From Hwangdonia seohaensis (GTDB lineage Bacteria > Bacteroidota > Bacteroidia > Flavobacteriales > Flavobacteriaceae), in contig NZ_JAVSCK010000002.1 in assembly GCF_031932625.1 (NCBI RefSeq), positions 186,001 through 250,000 of the forward strand: 64,000 bases of DNA, written 5' to 3'. How positions within the stretch are numbered: position 1 is the stretch's first letter; each line of letters begins with the position of its first letter. Below, piece by piece: positions 1 through 8,563 of the stretch. The notes beneath the pieces are model-generated. The model did no database searches. It saw only the letters and a program-made list of their open reading frames with translations, and was not told where the DNA came from. The position numbers and the translations under genes were made by a program.

Positions 1-17
1 TTTTTTACTTCACATTC

Positions 18-1037
18 ATGACACACGAATTTAAAAACATAGTTGAAGAAGCTTCAATAGCAAAATCAAAAGGCCTAAAATCTGTTTTGGCATCTGTTGT
101 GGCATTGGATGGCTCATCCTATAGAAGACCAGGTGTAAGAATGCTTATTCTTGAAAATGGCAAAATGATTGGCGCTGTAAGCGGGGGTTGCGTTGAAAAA
201 GAAATCCTATTACAATCGGAAATTGTTTTTAAAACAGGTGAATCCAAAATGATGACTTACGACGGCAGATACCGTTTAGGTTGCGAAGGTGTTTTGTATA
301 TACTTTTGGAAGTTTTCAATCCCAATGAATCTTTTAGAAATGCTTTTCAAAACTGTTTAGAAGAAAGAAACGCGTTCGAAATACAGTCTTATTTTGTAAA
401 AAAGGAAGGTGTTTTTTCAGGAATTGGCACTCAAGTCAAAATCAATAATAAGTCGTTTTCAGTTTCCGGGAATAAGTTAGAAAACCAAAATACATCAGGC
501 TCAACCTTCCATCAAAAGATGCCGCCCTGTTTTAAATTAATTATAATTGGTGCCGAACACGATGCGGTGCAACTCTGTAAATATGCCGCTTTAACGGGTT
601 GGGAAGTAACTATTGTTTCAGGAGCGTCAGAAGCCAAATCGATTTCAGATTTTCCGGGTGCGCATAGTTTTTCTGCTATTTCCCCAGAGCAAATGGATGT
701 TGAATTAATCGACAACCAAACGGCCATTGTGCTAATGACTCATAATTTCGCTACCGATTTGCGCTATTTAGTGGCTTTGAAAGATACCAATCCAAATTAT
801 ATTGGACTATTGGGACCAACAAAACGGCGAGAAGATTTGCTCTCTCAATTTATTGAATATTGCCCGAATGCAGAAGATGAGTTTTTAGATAAAATCCATG
901 GGCCAGCAGGTTTAAATATCGGTTCCGAAACGCCACAGGAAATAGCCATTTCCATAATTTCCGAAATTTTATGTGTGATAAGAAAAGAAGAACCCATATC
1001 TTTAAGTAAGAAAACGGGACGGATTCATACGTCGTAA
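18..1037 (+). CDS. XdhC/CoxI family protein
   Basis: 339 residues. The N-terminal third carries the XdhC/CoxI signature (VSGGCVEKEI near residue 55, with the conserved GGCVE). A Rossmann-like segment begins near residue 175 (LIIIGAEHDAVQLCKYA), followed by the typical end motif IHGPAGLNIGSETPQEIA. Proteins of this family bind molybdenum cofactor and help its sulfuration and insertion into xanthine dehydrogenase or CO-dehydrogenase type enzymes. No such enzyme is in the window, but a MocA-like nucleotidyltransferase gene follows after 9 bases, which is the usual pairing. The first ATG is used; only 17 bases precede it, so promoter and possible upstream operon genes are unseen. Confidence 0.88.
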   Translation: MTHEFKNIVEEASIAKSKGLKSVLASVVALDGSSYRRPGVRMLILENGKMIGAVSGGCVEKEILLQSEIVFKTGESKMMTYDGRYRLGCEGVLYILLEVFNPNESFRNAFQNCLEERNAFEIQSYFVKKEGVFSGIGTQVKINNKSFSVSGNKLENQNTSGSTFHQKMPPCFKLIIIGAEHDAVQLCKYAALTGWEVTIVSGASEAKSISDFPGAHSFSAISPEQMDVELIDNQTAIVLMTHNFATDLRYLVALKDTNPNYIGLLGPTKRREDLLSQFIEYCPNAEDEFLDKIHGPAGLNIGSETPQEIAISIISEILCVIRKEEPISLSKKTGRIHTS

Positions 1038-1046
1038 CTAATTCTT

Positions 1047-1661
1047 TTGCACAAACCATCAAACATATCCATCATCATATTAGCCGCCGGCGCCTCAAAA
1101 CGCATGGGAACTCCCAAACAACTTCTAAAATGGGGAAATTCCACCTTATTGGGCAACGCCGTTGAGACTGCTTTAAAATTACCGGTAAAAGAAGTTGCGG
1201 TAGTTTTGGGCGCGAATTATAACGAGATTAAAAAACACATTGCACACCATCCCATAACTATTTTAAACAATGAAGAATGGCAAAAAGGCTTGGGAAAATC
1301 CTTGGCTTTTGGCATTGAATATATGGCTGTTTCAAAACAAGATATTGATGGAATTTTAGTAACTTTAGCAGACCAACCTTTAATCGATCAAGTATTTCTA
1401 AATAAATTAATTGATGCCTTCAATAAAAAAACGCACCCTATAATGGCGACATCGTATAAAAATAAAAAATATGGCGTTCCTGTTATTTTTGACAAGATGT
1501 ATTTTGAGGAACTACGGAATTTGAATGATGATTTTGGTGCTAAACACATTTTAAAAAAACATAAAGCATCAGTTAAAACTTTAATACCTGAATTAGAAAA
1601 CCTAGATTTAGATTTAAAAGCAGATTACGATATATTATTTAAAAAGTATTTTAATGAATGA
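1047..1661 (+). CDS. MocA/MobA-like nucleotidyltransferase
   Basis: 204 residues. The N-terminus shows the nucleotidyltransferase fingerprint IILAAGASKRMGTPKQLL, and later LVTLADQPLID supplies the metal-binding Asp region. Members closest to this form (MocA type) add CMP or GMP to molybdopterin. It lies directly after the xdhC-like gene, which fits a role in maturing an Mo enzyme of the xanthine dehydrogenase or formate dehydrogenase kind. The start is TTG: no ATG lies between the upstream stop and the conserved fingerprint, so TTG at 1047 is the most likely start. Distinct from the mobA gene at 8547-9131. Confidence 0.85.
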   Translation: MHKPSNISIIILAAGASKRMGTPKQLLKWGNSTLLGNAVETALKLPVKEVAVVLGANYNEIKKHIAHHPITILNNEEWQKGLGKSLAFGIEYMAVSKQDIDGILVTLADQPLIDQVFLNKLIDAFNKKTHPIMATSYKNKKYGVPVIFDKMYFEELRNLNDDFGAKHILKKHKASVKTLIPELENLDLDLKADYDILFKKYFNE

Positions 1662-1673
1662 TTTAAACACAAT

Positions 1674-1802
1674 ATGTTAAAAGAATACCTACCAATAATT
1701 TTGCCAATAATATTTTTTGTTATTCTGTTTTATGTTAAATATAAGAGAAAAGAAAAAATAAACGATTCTTCATCTGATTTTGATAATTATGATTTTGATT
1801 AA
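1674..1802 (+). CDS. small single-pass membrane protein
   Basis: 42-residue reading frame between the nucleotidyltransferase and the molybdoenzyme genes, same strand, 12 bases from each. It starts MLKEYLPIILPIIFFVILFY, one hydrophobic helix, then a basic stretch VKYKRKEK and an acidic Ser/Asp tail ending DNYDFD. Placement in a tight operon slot and the clean membrane-then-charged layout suggest a real gene. No family is recognised. A role such as anchoring the neighbouring oxidoreductase is only a guess. Confidence 0.55.
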   Translation: MLKEYLPIILPIIFFVILFYVKYKRKEKINDSSSDFDNYDFD

Positions 1803-1814
1803 AATGTAAAACAA

Positions 1815-4109
1815 ATGAGCGCATCACCAGAACATAAAGCCAGTACATCAGAAAAGTTCACCGCTTTAAAAACCGGTAAACCGCACACCAATAGTGCCGG
1901 ATTTGGTGCTTTAAAAGCGGTTTTTGGTCAGGTTACAAAATACATGAAACCTGTTGATGCCATTAAATTATCACTTAAAATAAATCAAAAAGGCGGATTT
2001 GATTGTCCGGGTTGCGCATGGCCAGACCCCGATGATGATCGTTCTGCTTTGGGTGAATATTGCGAAAACGGACTTAAAGCCATGGCCGAGGAAGCACAAA
2101 ATAAAACCATTGGCGAAGATTTTTTTAGAGACCATTCCGTTGAGGCACTTGCTGAATTATCGGATTTTGAAATCGGTAAATCCGGACGTTTGTCCGAACC
2201 CATGTTTTTGGCAAAAGGCGCAACACACTATCAACCCATTTCTTGGGAAGACGCTTTTGGGAAGGTAGCAAATCACTTAAATGTTTTAAACCATCCCGAT
2301 GAAGCGGTGTTTTATACCTCCGGAAGAACCACTAACGAAGCGGCTTTTTTGTATCAGTTATTTGTGCGCGAATTTGGTACGGCCAATTTGCCAGACTGCT
2401 CTAATATGTGTCATGAAGCCAGCGGCAGCGCCTTATCTGAAACCTTGGGCATTGGCAAAGGCTCGGTAACTTTAGACGATTTGTACAAAGCCGAAGTGGT
2501 TATGGTTATTGGTCAGAACCCGGGTACCAACCACCCTAGAATGTTAACCGCTTTAGAAAAATGCAAAAAAAACGGCGGTAAAATTATAGCTGTTAATCCG
2601 TTGCCCGAAGCGGGGTTGATAAAGTTTACAAATCCGCAAAACCCCATAAAATTATTAACTGGAGGCACGAGTATAGCCGATGTTTTTGTGCCGATTAAAA
2701 TTAATGGCGATGTGGCTTTTATTAAAGCCTTGTTGCTTAAATTGTTGGAAGAAGAAGAGCAAAACGGTAATGTTTTTGATACCGCATTTATTGAAGAATT
2801 CACCGATGGCTATGACGCATTTATTACCGATTTGAAAACATACAATTTTGATGCATGTTTACAAGCTTCGGGAATTACAAAAGCTGTTTTTGATGAGGTT
2901 TTCAATCCTATATTGAACAACGATAAGATTATTATTTGTTGGGCCATGGGCTTAACACAACATGAAAATGCCGTTGATAATATCCGGGAACTCGTAAACC
3001 TTTTGTTGTTAAAAGGTAGTATTGGAAAAGAAGGCGCAGGCACTTGTCCGGTTCGTGGACATTCCAATGTGCAAGGCGATAGAACCGTAGGTATTTGGGA
3101 ATCGGCGCCACAAGCTTTTTTAGATAAAATTGAAACCAAATACGGTTTTAAACCCACCACAAAACACGGCTATTCGGTTATCGATGCCATTAAAGCGATG
3201 TATGAAAAAAAAGCAAAAGTGTTCTTTGGTTTGGGCGGTAATTTTATCTCGGCAGTACCCGATACCAATTACGCTGCACAGGCTTTGGCGAACTGTAATT
3301 TAACCGTTCATGTAAGTACAAAACTGAATCGTTCGCATTTGGTAACCGGAAAAGAAGCGCTCATTTTACCCTGTTTGGGCCGCTCGGAAAAAGACTATCA
3401 AAAAACAGGCATCCAAACCCAGAGTGTCGAGAATTCCATGGGTATTGTGTCGTCAACCAAAGGGATTTTAGAACCGTGTTCCAATGCATTGTTAAGTGAA
3501 GTTGCCGTAGTTTGTGGCATTGCGCATGCCACTTTGAAGGAACGAAGCAAAATCGATTGGTTAAAATATACCGATGATTATAATTTGGTACGCGACGATA
3601 TTCAAGAGGTTGTGGATGGTTTTGATGATTATAACAAACGCTTAAAAAATCCGTCAGGGTTTTATTTGCCCAATGGCGCTCGTGTCAGGGATTTCAAAAC
3701 CAAAACGGGAAAAGCGCTTTTTTCTATCAATAAACTCCCCAATTGGAAACTTAAAGATGATGAATTAATTATGATGACCATTCGAAGTCACGACCAATTC
3801 AACACCACGATTTATGGTTTAAATGATAGATATCGAGGCATTTATAACGAAAGGCGCATCATTTTTATGAACAGAAACGATATGAAAATTAGGGGCTTGA
3901 AAGAACAGCAAGTGGTTAATTTAAAATCTGAGTTTAACGGTGTTATCCGAGTTGCGAATAAATTTAAAGTGATTGGTTACGACATTCCTAAAAGTTGTTG
4001 TGCCACTTATTTCCCAGAAACCAATGTTTTAGTGCCTTTAGATAGTTTTGCACACACCGCAAAAACACCGGCTTCAAAGAGTGTTGTAATTACTGTTGAA
4101 GCAACCTGA
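1815..4109 (+). CDS. FdhF/YdeP family molybdopterin oxidoreductase
   Basis: 764 residues, normal for the FdhF/YdeP family. An N-terminal Cys pair (GFDCPGCAWPD, residues 62-71) replaces the four-Cys cluster site of classical formate dehydrogenases. The molybdopterin domain follows, with SNMCHEASGSAL near residue 196, VIGQNPGTNHPRM and GNFISAVPDT, and a C-terminal dinucleotide-binding domain with LNDRYRGIYNERRIIFMN. No Tat or Sec signal is present, so it should be cytoplasmic. Members are called formate dehydrogenase-like or acid-resistance proteins; the substrate is not established. Cofactor genes on both sides supply its Mo-bisMGD. Confidence 0.85.
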   Translation: MSASPEHKASTSEKFTALKTGKPHTNSAGFGALKAVFGQVTKYMKPVDAIKLSLKINQKGGFDCPGCAWPDPDDDRSALGEYCENGLKAMAEEAQNKTIGEDFFRDHSVEALAELSDFEIGKSGRLSEPMFLAKGATHYQPISWEDAFGKVANHLNVLNHPDEAVFYTSGRTTNEAAFLYQLFVREFGTANLPDCSNMCHEASGSALSETLGIGKGSVTLDDLYKAEVVMVIGQNPGTNHPRMLTALEKCKKNGGKIIAVNPLPEAGLIKFTNPQNPIKLLTGGTSIADVFVPIKINGDVAFIKALLLKLLEEEEQNGNVFDTAFIEEFTDGYDAFITDLKTYNFDACLQASGITKAVFDEVFNPILNNDKIIICWAMGLTQHENAVDNIRELVNLLLLKGSIGKEGAGTCPVRGHSNVQGDRTVGIWESAPQAFLDKIETKYGFKPTTKHGYSVIDAIKAMYEKKAKVFFGLGGNFISAVPDTNYAAQALANCNLTVHVSTKLNRSHLVTGKEALILPCLGRSEKDYQKTGIQTQSVENSMGIVSSTKGILEPCSNALLSEVAVVCGIAHATLKERSKIDWLKYTDDYNLVRDDIQEVVDGFDDYNKRLKNPSGFYLPNGARVRDFKTKTGKALFSINKLPNWKLKDDELIMMTIRSHDQFNTTIYGLNDRYRGIYNERRIIFMNRNDMKIRGLKEQQVVNLKSEFNGVIRVANKFKVIGYDIPKSCCATYFPETNVLVPLDSFAHTAKTPASKSVVITVEAT

Positions 4110-4132
4110 AAATAAATTTTAATGACTAATTT

Positions 4133-4726
4133 ATGAAACCAACGCGATTTGAAAGCACCATGGCATTAATCGATGGGAAAAACTCTGAAGACCCCAATGT
4201 GTATCGTGTTCATGGTTTAGATTATCCGAAAGAATTATTGTACTCGCAACGCATGACGCGTAAGCTGTTGCAGTTTCATCCCAATGCATCAAAAGCGTTG
4301 CAAATTGCGGCGAGAGCACAGCATATATGCCGATGGCAAATCCCTAGAGATGACTACCCAATGGATCGCGTTGGTTATTTAAAATGGCGGGAAACCCTTA
4401 AGAAAATGCATGCAGACATTACCGCAACTATTTTAAAACAAGTGGGGTATGACGATGAATTTATTAATCGAGTTACAGCTTTAATCACCAAAAAACTCAT
4501 AAAGAAAAATGAAGAGTCTCAAATTTTGGAAGACGTGGTTTGCCTCGTTTTTTTGGATTATTATTTTGAGGAATTTTCAGAAAAACACGACGCCAATAAA
4601 ATGATAGACATTCTTCAAAAGACCTGGAAAAAAATGTCCGACAAAGGCAGAATAGAAGCATTAAAACTCCAATTTTCTGATAAAAATTTAAAACTCATAA
4701 ATGAAGCTATTGCGCCATATTTTTAG
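4133..4726 (+). CDS. DUF4202 family protein
   Basis: 197 residues. It matches DUF4202 by the opening (ALIDGKNSEDPNVYRVHG), the helical His-rich part (ARAQHICRWQIPRDDYPMDR) and the acidic segment ILEDVVCLVFLDYYFEEF. The pattern of conserved His and Asp resembles HD-type hydrolases, but no activity is established for the family. It ends the + strand group. Its stop codon (TAG at 4724-4726) overlaps that of the convergent moaA (complement of 4723-4725), so the two operons share their termination point without a spacer. Confidence 0.8.
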   Translation: MKPTRFESTMALIDGKNSEDPNVYRVHGLDYPKELLYSQRMTRKLLQFHPNASKALQIAARAQHICRWQIPRDDYPMDRVGYLKWRETLKKMHADITATILKQVGYDDEFINRVTALITKKLIKKNEESQILEDVVCLVFLDYYFEEFSEKHDANKMIDILQKTWKKMSDKGRIEALKLQFSDKNLKLINEAIAPYF

Positions 4727-5730
4727 CCACCAATAGTAATCATACTTCTATTGTTATTATGCAATTTAGGCTCTTGAAGTTTTTCCAAAGTATTCATGCC
4801 GCCACGTATTTTAAGCTTTGCTTGCACTGCTTTTTGAATGATGGGTTCAATAGAATTTCCTGCTCGAAGTGTGGTTAACAAATCAGATTCGGTAGAAGAA
4901 AACAAACAGTTTTTTAATTGCCCGTTGGCCGTTAAACGCAGTCTGTTACACGAATCGCAAAACGGATTGGTTACCGAACTGATGATAGCAAAACTACCTT
5001 GATACCCCTTTATTTTATAGTTTTTGGAGGTGTCGTTCGGGGCGTCTTTTAAGCGCTCAATGTCTGCTTCGGGAAAAGAAGTGTTTACGTAATCCATTAC
5101 TTCTTTATATGACACCATTTTACTGATGTCCCATTTATTGCCATCAAAAGGCATAAACTCTATAAACCGAACGGAAATAGGTAAATCTTTTGTAAACTTG
5201 ATGAAGTCTATGATTTCGTTGTCATTAAAACCTTTCATTAAAACCGCATTCAATTTTACCTTAAAGCCTTCCTTTATCAATAATAGAATATTGTTGTAAA
5301 CTTTTTTAAATTCATTACGACGAGTTATATGTTTAAACTTTTCTTCATCCAAAGAATCTAAACTCACGTTGATGTTTTTTACACCATTAAGTTTCAACAC
5401 ATCAATAAACTTATCGATAATAACGGCGTTTGAAGTGATTGACAATTCCACAGGGAGTGTTGCCAATTTCTCTAAAATAATGGGGATGTCTTTTCTAATT
5501 AAAGGTTCGCCACCTGTTAATCTAATTTTTGTAACCCCATGTTTCACAAAGGTTCTTGCGATGTCGTAAATCTCTTCGTAAGTCATTAAATGGCTTTTAG
5601 GCGATAGTTGTACACCTTCTTCGGGCATGCAATACGAACAGCGCAAATTGCAGCGTTCAATTAGCGAAATACGCAAATAGGTGTGGTCTCTACCGTGTAA
5701 ATCTTGTAATATATTTTTATTAGTGTCCAT
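4723..5730 (-). CDS. moaA: GTP 3',8-cyclase MoaA
   Basis: 335 residues, a radical SAM enzyme that with MoaC turns GTP into cyclic pyranopterin monophosphate, the first step of molybdenum cofactor synthesis. The SAM-cluster cysteines C27, C31 and C34 lie in IERCNLRCSYCMPEEG. The substrate-side cluster cysteines C258, C261 and C275 lie in NPFCDSCNRLRLTANGQLKNC. GGEP (residues 73-76) is the SAM-binding loop. The protein ends in Gly-Gly, which is functionally required in MoaA. Last gene of the - strand Moco operon, 27 bases after moaCB. Confidence 0.96.
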   Translation of the reverse strand: MDTNKNILQDLHGRDHTYLRISLIERCNLRCSYCMPEEGVQLSPKSHLMTYEEIYDIARTFVKHGVTKIRLTGGEPLIRKDIPIILEKLATLPVELSITSNAVIIDKFIDVLKLNGVKNINVSLDSLDEEKFKHITRRNEFKKVYNNILLLIKEGFKVKLNAVLMKGFNDNEIIDFIKFTKDLPISVRFIEFMPFDGNKWDISKMVSYKEVMDYVNTSFPEADIERLKDAPNDTSKNYKIKGYQGSFAIISSVTNPFCDSCNRLRLTANGQLKNCLFSSTESDLLTTLRAGNSIEPIIQKAVQAKLKIRGGMNTLEKLQEPKLHNNNRSMITIGG

Positions 5731-5757
5731 TTTTACCTATTCATTTTTAATTATAAA

Positions 5758-6669
5758 TTAATCGTGTCTTGCACCTTTCAAAATCCCAAATACATGTAAA
5801 ACCGACGGAAAAATAGCATCCATAGATTCCTTTGCACCGTTGGTTGAACCCGGTAAAGCAATCACTAAAGTGTTATTTATTGTGCCCGCCACACTTCGGG
5901 ATAGCATAGCGTAGGGCATTCGGTTTTGACCGTAATTTCTAATGGTTTCCTCAATGCCTAAAATGCGTCTGTCTAACAACGGAATTAAGGCTTCGGGCGT
6001 TACATCGCGTGCCGATAATCCTGTTCCGCCCGTATAAATAATCAAGTTTACTCCCAGATTTTCATAATGTTTTACTTTGTTTTGGATGCTGTCTTTTTCA
6101 TCTGGAATTATGATGTAATCTTCAACCTTAACATCGCAGGCTTCTAGTTTTTCAATAATGGCTTTTCCGGCTTTGTCTTCTTTTTGACCATTGGAAATTG
6201 AGTCCGAACACACAATAACAGCAGCGTTTAACGGTGTTCTAAATCGGTTTTTATAACTGGATTTGCCGCCTTTTTTATTCAATAATTTTATAGCGTGTAT
6301 CTCGATGCCTTTGTCAATGGGTTTTAGCATATCGTACATGTTTAGTGCTACCACGCTGGCGCCATGCATCGCTTCAACCTCAACACCCGTTTTGTAAATG
6401 GTTTTAATGGTGCAGGTTACGGTAATTTCCAAGTCGTTAATTTCATACTCAATCCCAGTATATTCAATAGGCAGCGGATGGCAGTCCGGTAAAATATCCG
6501 GTGTTTTTTTTACGCCCAATAAACCAGCTGCCTTGCTCATAGCAAATACGTTGCCTTTTGGTACGGTGTCGTTTTTAATGGCTTCAATAGTGTCTGGTTT
6601 GCTCACTTTTACAATGGCTTGAGCGGTTGCTATTCGAAGGGTATTTGATTTATGTGTGATGTCGACCAT
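5758..6669 (-). CDS. moaCB: bifunctional MoaC-MoaB fusion protein
   Basis: 303 residues with two Moco enzymes in one chain. Residues 1-155 are MoaC (MVDITHKSNTLRIATA, KAAGLLGVKKTPDILPDCHP, VEVEAMHGASVVALNMYDM), which completes cyclic pyranopterin monophosphate. From about 165 the chain is MoaB/MogA-like (AVIVCSDSISNGQKEDKAG, IIYTGGTGLSARDVTPEAL, ALPGSTNGAKESMDAI), the molybdopterin adenylyltransferase fold. The fusion is a known arrangement in Bacteroidota. It lies between moaE and moaA in the operon. The upstream spacer contains an inverted repeat at 6691-6723. Confidence 0.95.
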   Translation of the reverse strand: MVDITHKSNTLRIATAQAIVKVSKPDTIEAIKNDTVPKGNVFAMSKAAGLLGVKKTPDILPDCHPLPIEYTGIEYEINDLEITVTCTIKTIYKTGVEVEAMHGASVVALNMYDMLKPIDKGIEIHAIKLLNKKGGKSSYKNRFRTPLNAAVIVCSDSISNGQKEDKAGKAIIEKLEACDVKVEDYIIIPDEKDSIQNKVKHYENLGVNLIIYTGGTGLSARDVTPEALIPLLDRRILGIEETIRNYGQNRMPYAMLSRSVAGTINNTLVIALPGSTNGAKESMDAIFPSVLHVFGILKGARHD

Positions 6670-6690
6670 TTTGATGTTTTTGTTTGATTG

Positions 6691-6723
6691 AGACCTGTCA
6701 GGTTTTCAATACCTAACAGGTAT
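6691..6723. repeat. second copy of GACCTGTCAGG inverted repeat, moaE-moaCB spacer
   Basis: The left arm AGACCTGTCAGGTTTT is identical to the copy at 8290. The right arm (ACCTAACAGGTAT) has diverged, so the hairpin is imperfect. The same element in two spacers of one operon points to a dispersed intergenic repeat. Confidence 0.8.
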
Positions 6724-6733
6724 TGTTTGCGTT

Positions 6734-7177
6734 TTATGAGTTTACTTTCCACTGATGCGATTCGTCTTCAAAAATTTCTTTTCCAAAAACGGGAACATCA
6801 GCTTTTATGGCTTCAACGATAAATTCCAAAGCCTTAAAAACCACCTTTCTTCGCGGTGACGAAACGAACACAAACAAGCAAATTTCGCCTGCTTTTACCA
6901 TGCCTAAACTGTGGTAAATATGCATGCAGGTAAGTTCGAATTTTTCAAAAGCGGCTTCGCGAATCTCATGGAATTTTTGATTAGCCATATCCTCGTAAGC
7001 CGTATATTCAATCGCCGAAACGGTTTTATCGTTTATTACATCAGCACGTACCTGACCTAAGAAAATATTGTGGGCGCCAATGCTGGTTTTGGTTTGATGT
7101 TTGGCGATGGAATCCCCTATAAATTCTGAGGAAATCGCGCCTTGTTTAAATACGTTTTTAGGTTTTCTATCTTTCAT
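6734..7177 (-). CDS. moaE: molybdopterin synthase catalytic subunit MoaE
   Basis: 147 residues from the preferred ATG at 7177. An upstream in-frame Met would add 17 residues and overlap moeB, so the shorter form starting MKDRKPKNVF is chosen. Family marks are GAHNIFLGQVRADV, HSLGMVKAGEICLFVFVSS and PVFGKEIFEDESHQW, with the two catalytic lysines kept in AIKADVPVFGKE. MoaE works with MoaD (8330-8563), whose thiocarboxylated Gly-Gly tail donates sulfur to make the dithiolene of molybdopterin. Confidence 0.94.
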   Translation of the reverse strand: MKDRKPKNVFKQGAISSEFIGDSIAKHQTKTSIGAHNIFLGQVRADVINDKTVSAIEYTAYEDMANQKFHEIREAAFEKFELTCMHIYHSLGMVKAGEICLFVFVSSPRRKVVFKALEFIVEAIKADVPVFGKEIFEDESHQWKVNS

Positions 7178-7190
7178 AATATGTATTGCT

Positions 7191-8276
7191 TTAGTCCTGC
7201 AAAGTTTTAAAAACCTTGTAGGTTTCAATTATTTCTGCTGCACCTTCTTTCAAGCTAAAACAGTTTTCAATTTTTAATGCTTTTAAAATAGAAACTGCTT
7301 TTTTACTGCGGATTCCCGATTGGCAAAACAGATACTTTTCTTTTTTCAAATCGATTTTATTTAGGTTGTTTTTTAGTGTGCTCAACGGCATGTATGTTAC
7401 TTCTAAATTTTCAACTTTTGGCTGTTCGTGTGCTTCTCTAACATCGATAAATTGAATGTTATCTTTTGATAAAATGGAGGTGATTGAAACTTCGTCTGCA
7501 TCAATTTCACAATTAAAATCGATATCGTTTTTATGAAAATTTTCCTTGTCGTTTAAAACCGAATTGATAATTTTTTCATTTCGATTGATTTTTAAGATAA
7601 ATGTTTTTGATGTTTGCGCATTATAGCACAACAATTTCCCCGAAAGCACGTCGCCCAGATTTAAAATAATTTTTAAAACCTCATTGGCTTGCATACTGCC
7701 AATAATTCCGGGAAGAACTCCCAAAACACCAATTTCCGAACAATTTGGAATCGTATCTTTTTTAGGCGGATTTGGAAACAGGCAACGATAACTCGGTCCG
7801 TTGTTGTAATTAAAAACAGAAACTTGCCCTTCAAACTTATAAATAGCGCCAAAAACCAATGGTTTGTTGGTTAATAAACAAGCATCATTTGAAAGGTACC
7901 GTGTGGCGAAATTATCGGTGCCATCAACAATAATATCGTATTGATTGAATAAATTGATGGCGTTTTTGTGCGTTAGTTTTTCAGGGTAAGCGATGATGGA
8001 GATTTCATTGTTTAAATCTTCCAAACGTTGTTTTGCGGCCATGGCCTTGTTTTGACCTAAAGATGATTTGCCAAATAAAACCTGACGTTGCAAATTGGAA
8101 ATTTCAACCACATCAAAATCTATAATACCAATGGTGCCAACACCCGCAGCGGTTAAATACTGCAGCACGGGGCAGCCCAAACCACCAGCGCCTATAACCA
8201 ATACCTTGGCATTGGAAATTTTGTCTTGACCGGTTTGCCCGATTTCGGATAATATGATATGTCTGTTGTATCTCAT
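7191..8276 (-). CDS. moeB: MoeB/ThiF adenylyltransferase with rhodanese domain
   Basis: 361 residues. The N-terminal E1-like domain has RYNRHIILSEIGQTGQ, the ATP loop VIGAGGLGCP (about 28-36) and IIDFDVVEISNLQRQ; it adenylates the MoaD C-terminus. The C-terminal rhodanese domain (about 265-361) has FIDVREAHEQPKVENL and an active-site Cys in YLFCQSGIRSKKAV, probably supplying sulfur. The zinc site of E. coli MoeB (two CxxC pairs) is not kept: only single cysteines occur in YRCLFPNPP and PNCSEIG, and the second pair is absent. It sits between moaD and moaE, so MoaD is the expected partner. Confidence 0.92.
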   Translation of the reverse strand: MRYNRHIILSEIGQTGQDKISNAKVLVIGAGGLGCPVLQYLTAAGVGTIGIIDFDVVEISNLQRQVLFGKSSLGQNKAMAAKQRLEDLNNEISIIAYPEKLTHKNAINLFNQYDIIVDGTDNFATRYLSNDACLLTNKPLVFGAIYKFEGQVSVFNYNNGPSYRCLFPNPPKKDTIPNCSEIGVLGVLPGIIGSMQANEVLKIILNLGDVLSGKLLCYNAQTSKTFILKINRNEKIINSVLNDKENFHKNDIDFNCEIDADEVSITSILSKDNIQFIDVREAHEQPKVENLEVTYMPLSTLKNNLNKIDLKKEKYLFCQSGIRSKKAVSILKALKIENCFSLKEGAAEIIETYKVFKTLQD

Positions 8277-8289
8277 TTAATGTTTTTTC

Positions 8290-8322
8290 AGACCTGTCAG
8301 GTTTTTAAAACCTGACAGGTCT
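8290..8322. repeat. inverted repeat with GACCTGTCAGG core, moaD-moeB spacer
   Basis: A perfect inverted repeat: AGACCTGTCAGG at 8290-8301 and its complement CCTGACAGGTCT at 8311-8322, joined by an A/T loop. A diverged copy lies at 6691-6723 in the next-but-one spacer of the same operon. In RNA it forms a strong hairpin within the transcript. It may act as an RNA-processing or attenuating hairpin, or be a dispersed small repeat. Confidence 0.85.
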
Positions 8323-8329
8323 ATGTTGT

Positions 8330-8563
8330 TCAACCACCGGCAAAAGGCGGTAATAAGGCGATTTCGGTACCTGTAATTTCGGTTTCAACGGAAACCAATT
8401 CTTGATTGTGCGCCACTTGAAAATCCTTGTTTTTTAATGCCTTATATTTTGAGTAAAGCATATTTAAAAGCTCGGAAATCAGTTGTCCCGAAAACTCCAA
8501 AGATTCTTCTTCTTTTTGAGTCACTTCGGCTATTTGTCCAAAATATTTAATGGTTAAATGCAT
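8330..8563 (-). CDS. moaD: molybdopterin synthase sulfur carrier MoaD
   Basis: 77 residues from ATG at 8563; a TTG two codons upstream is possible but less likely. Ubiquitin-like beta-grasp protein ending LLPPFAGG; the terminal Gly-Gly is adenylated by MoeB, thiocarboxylated, and used by MoaE. The start overlaps the end of mobA by 17 bases, which suggests translational coupling. A hairpin-forming spacer separates it from moeB downstream. Confidence 0.93.
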   Translation of the reverse strand: MHLTIKYFGQIAEVTQKEEESLEFSGQLISELLNMLYSKYKALKNKDFQVAHNQELVSVETEITGTEIALLPPFAGG

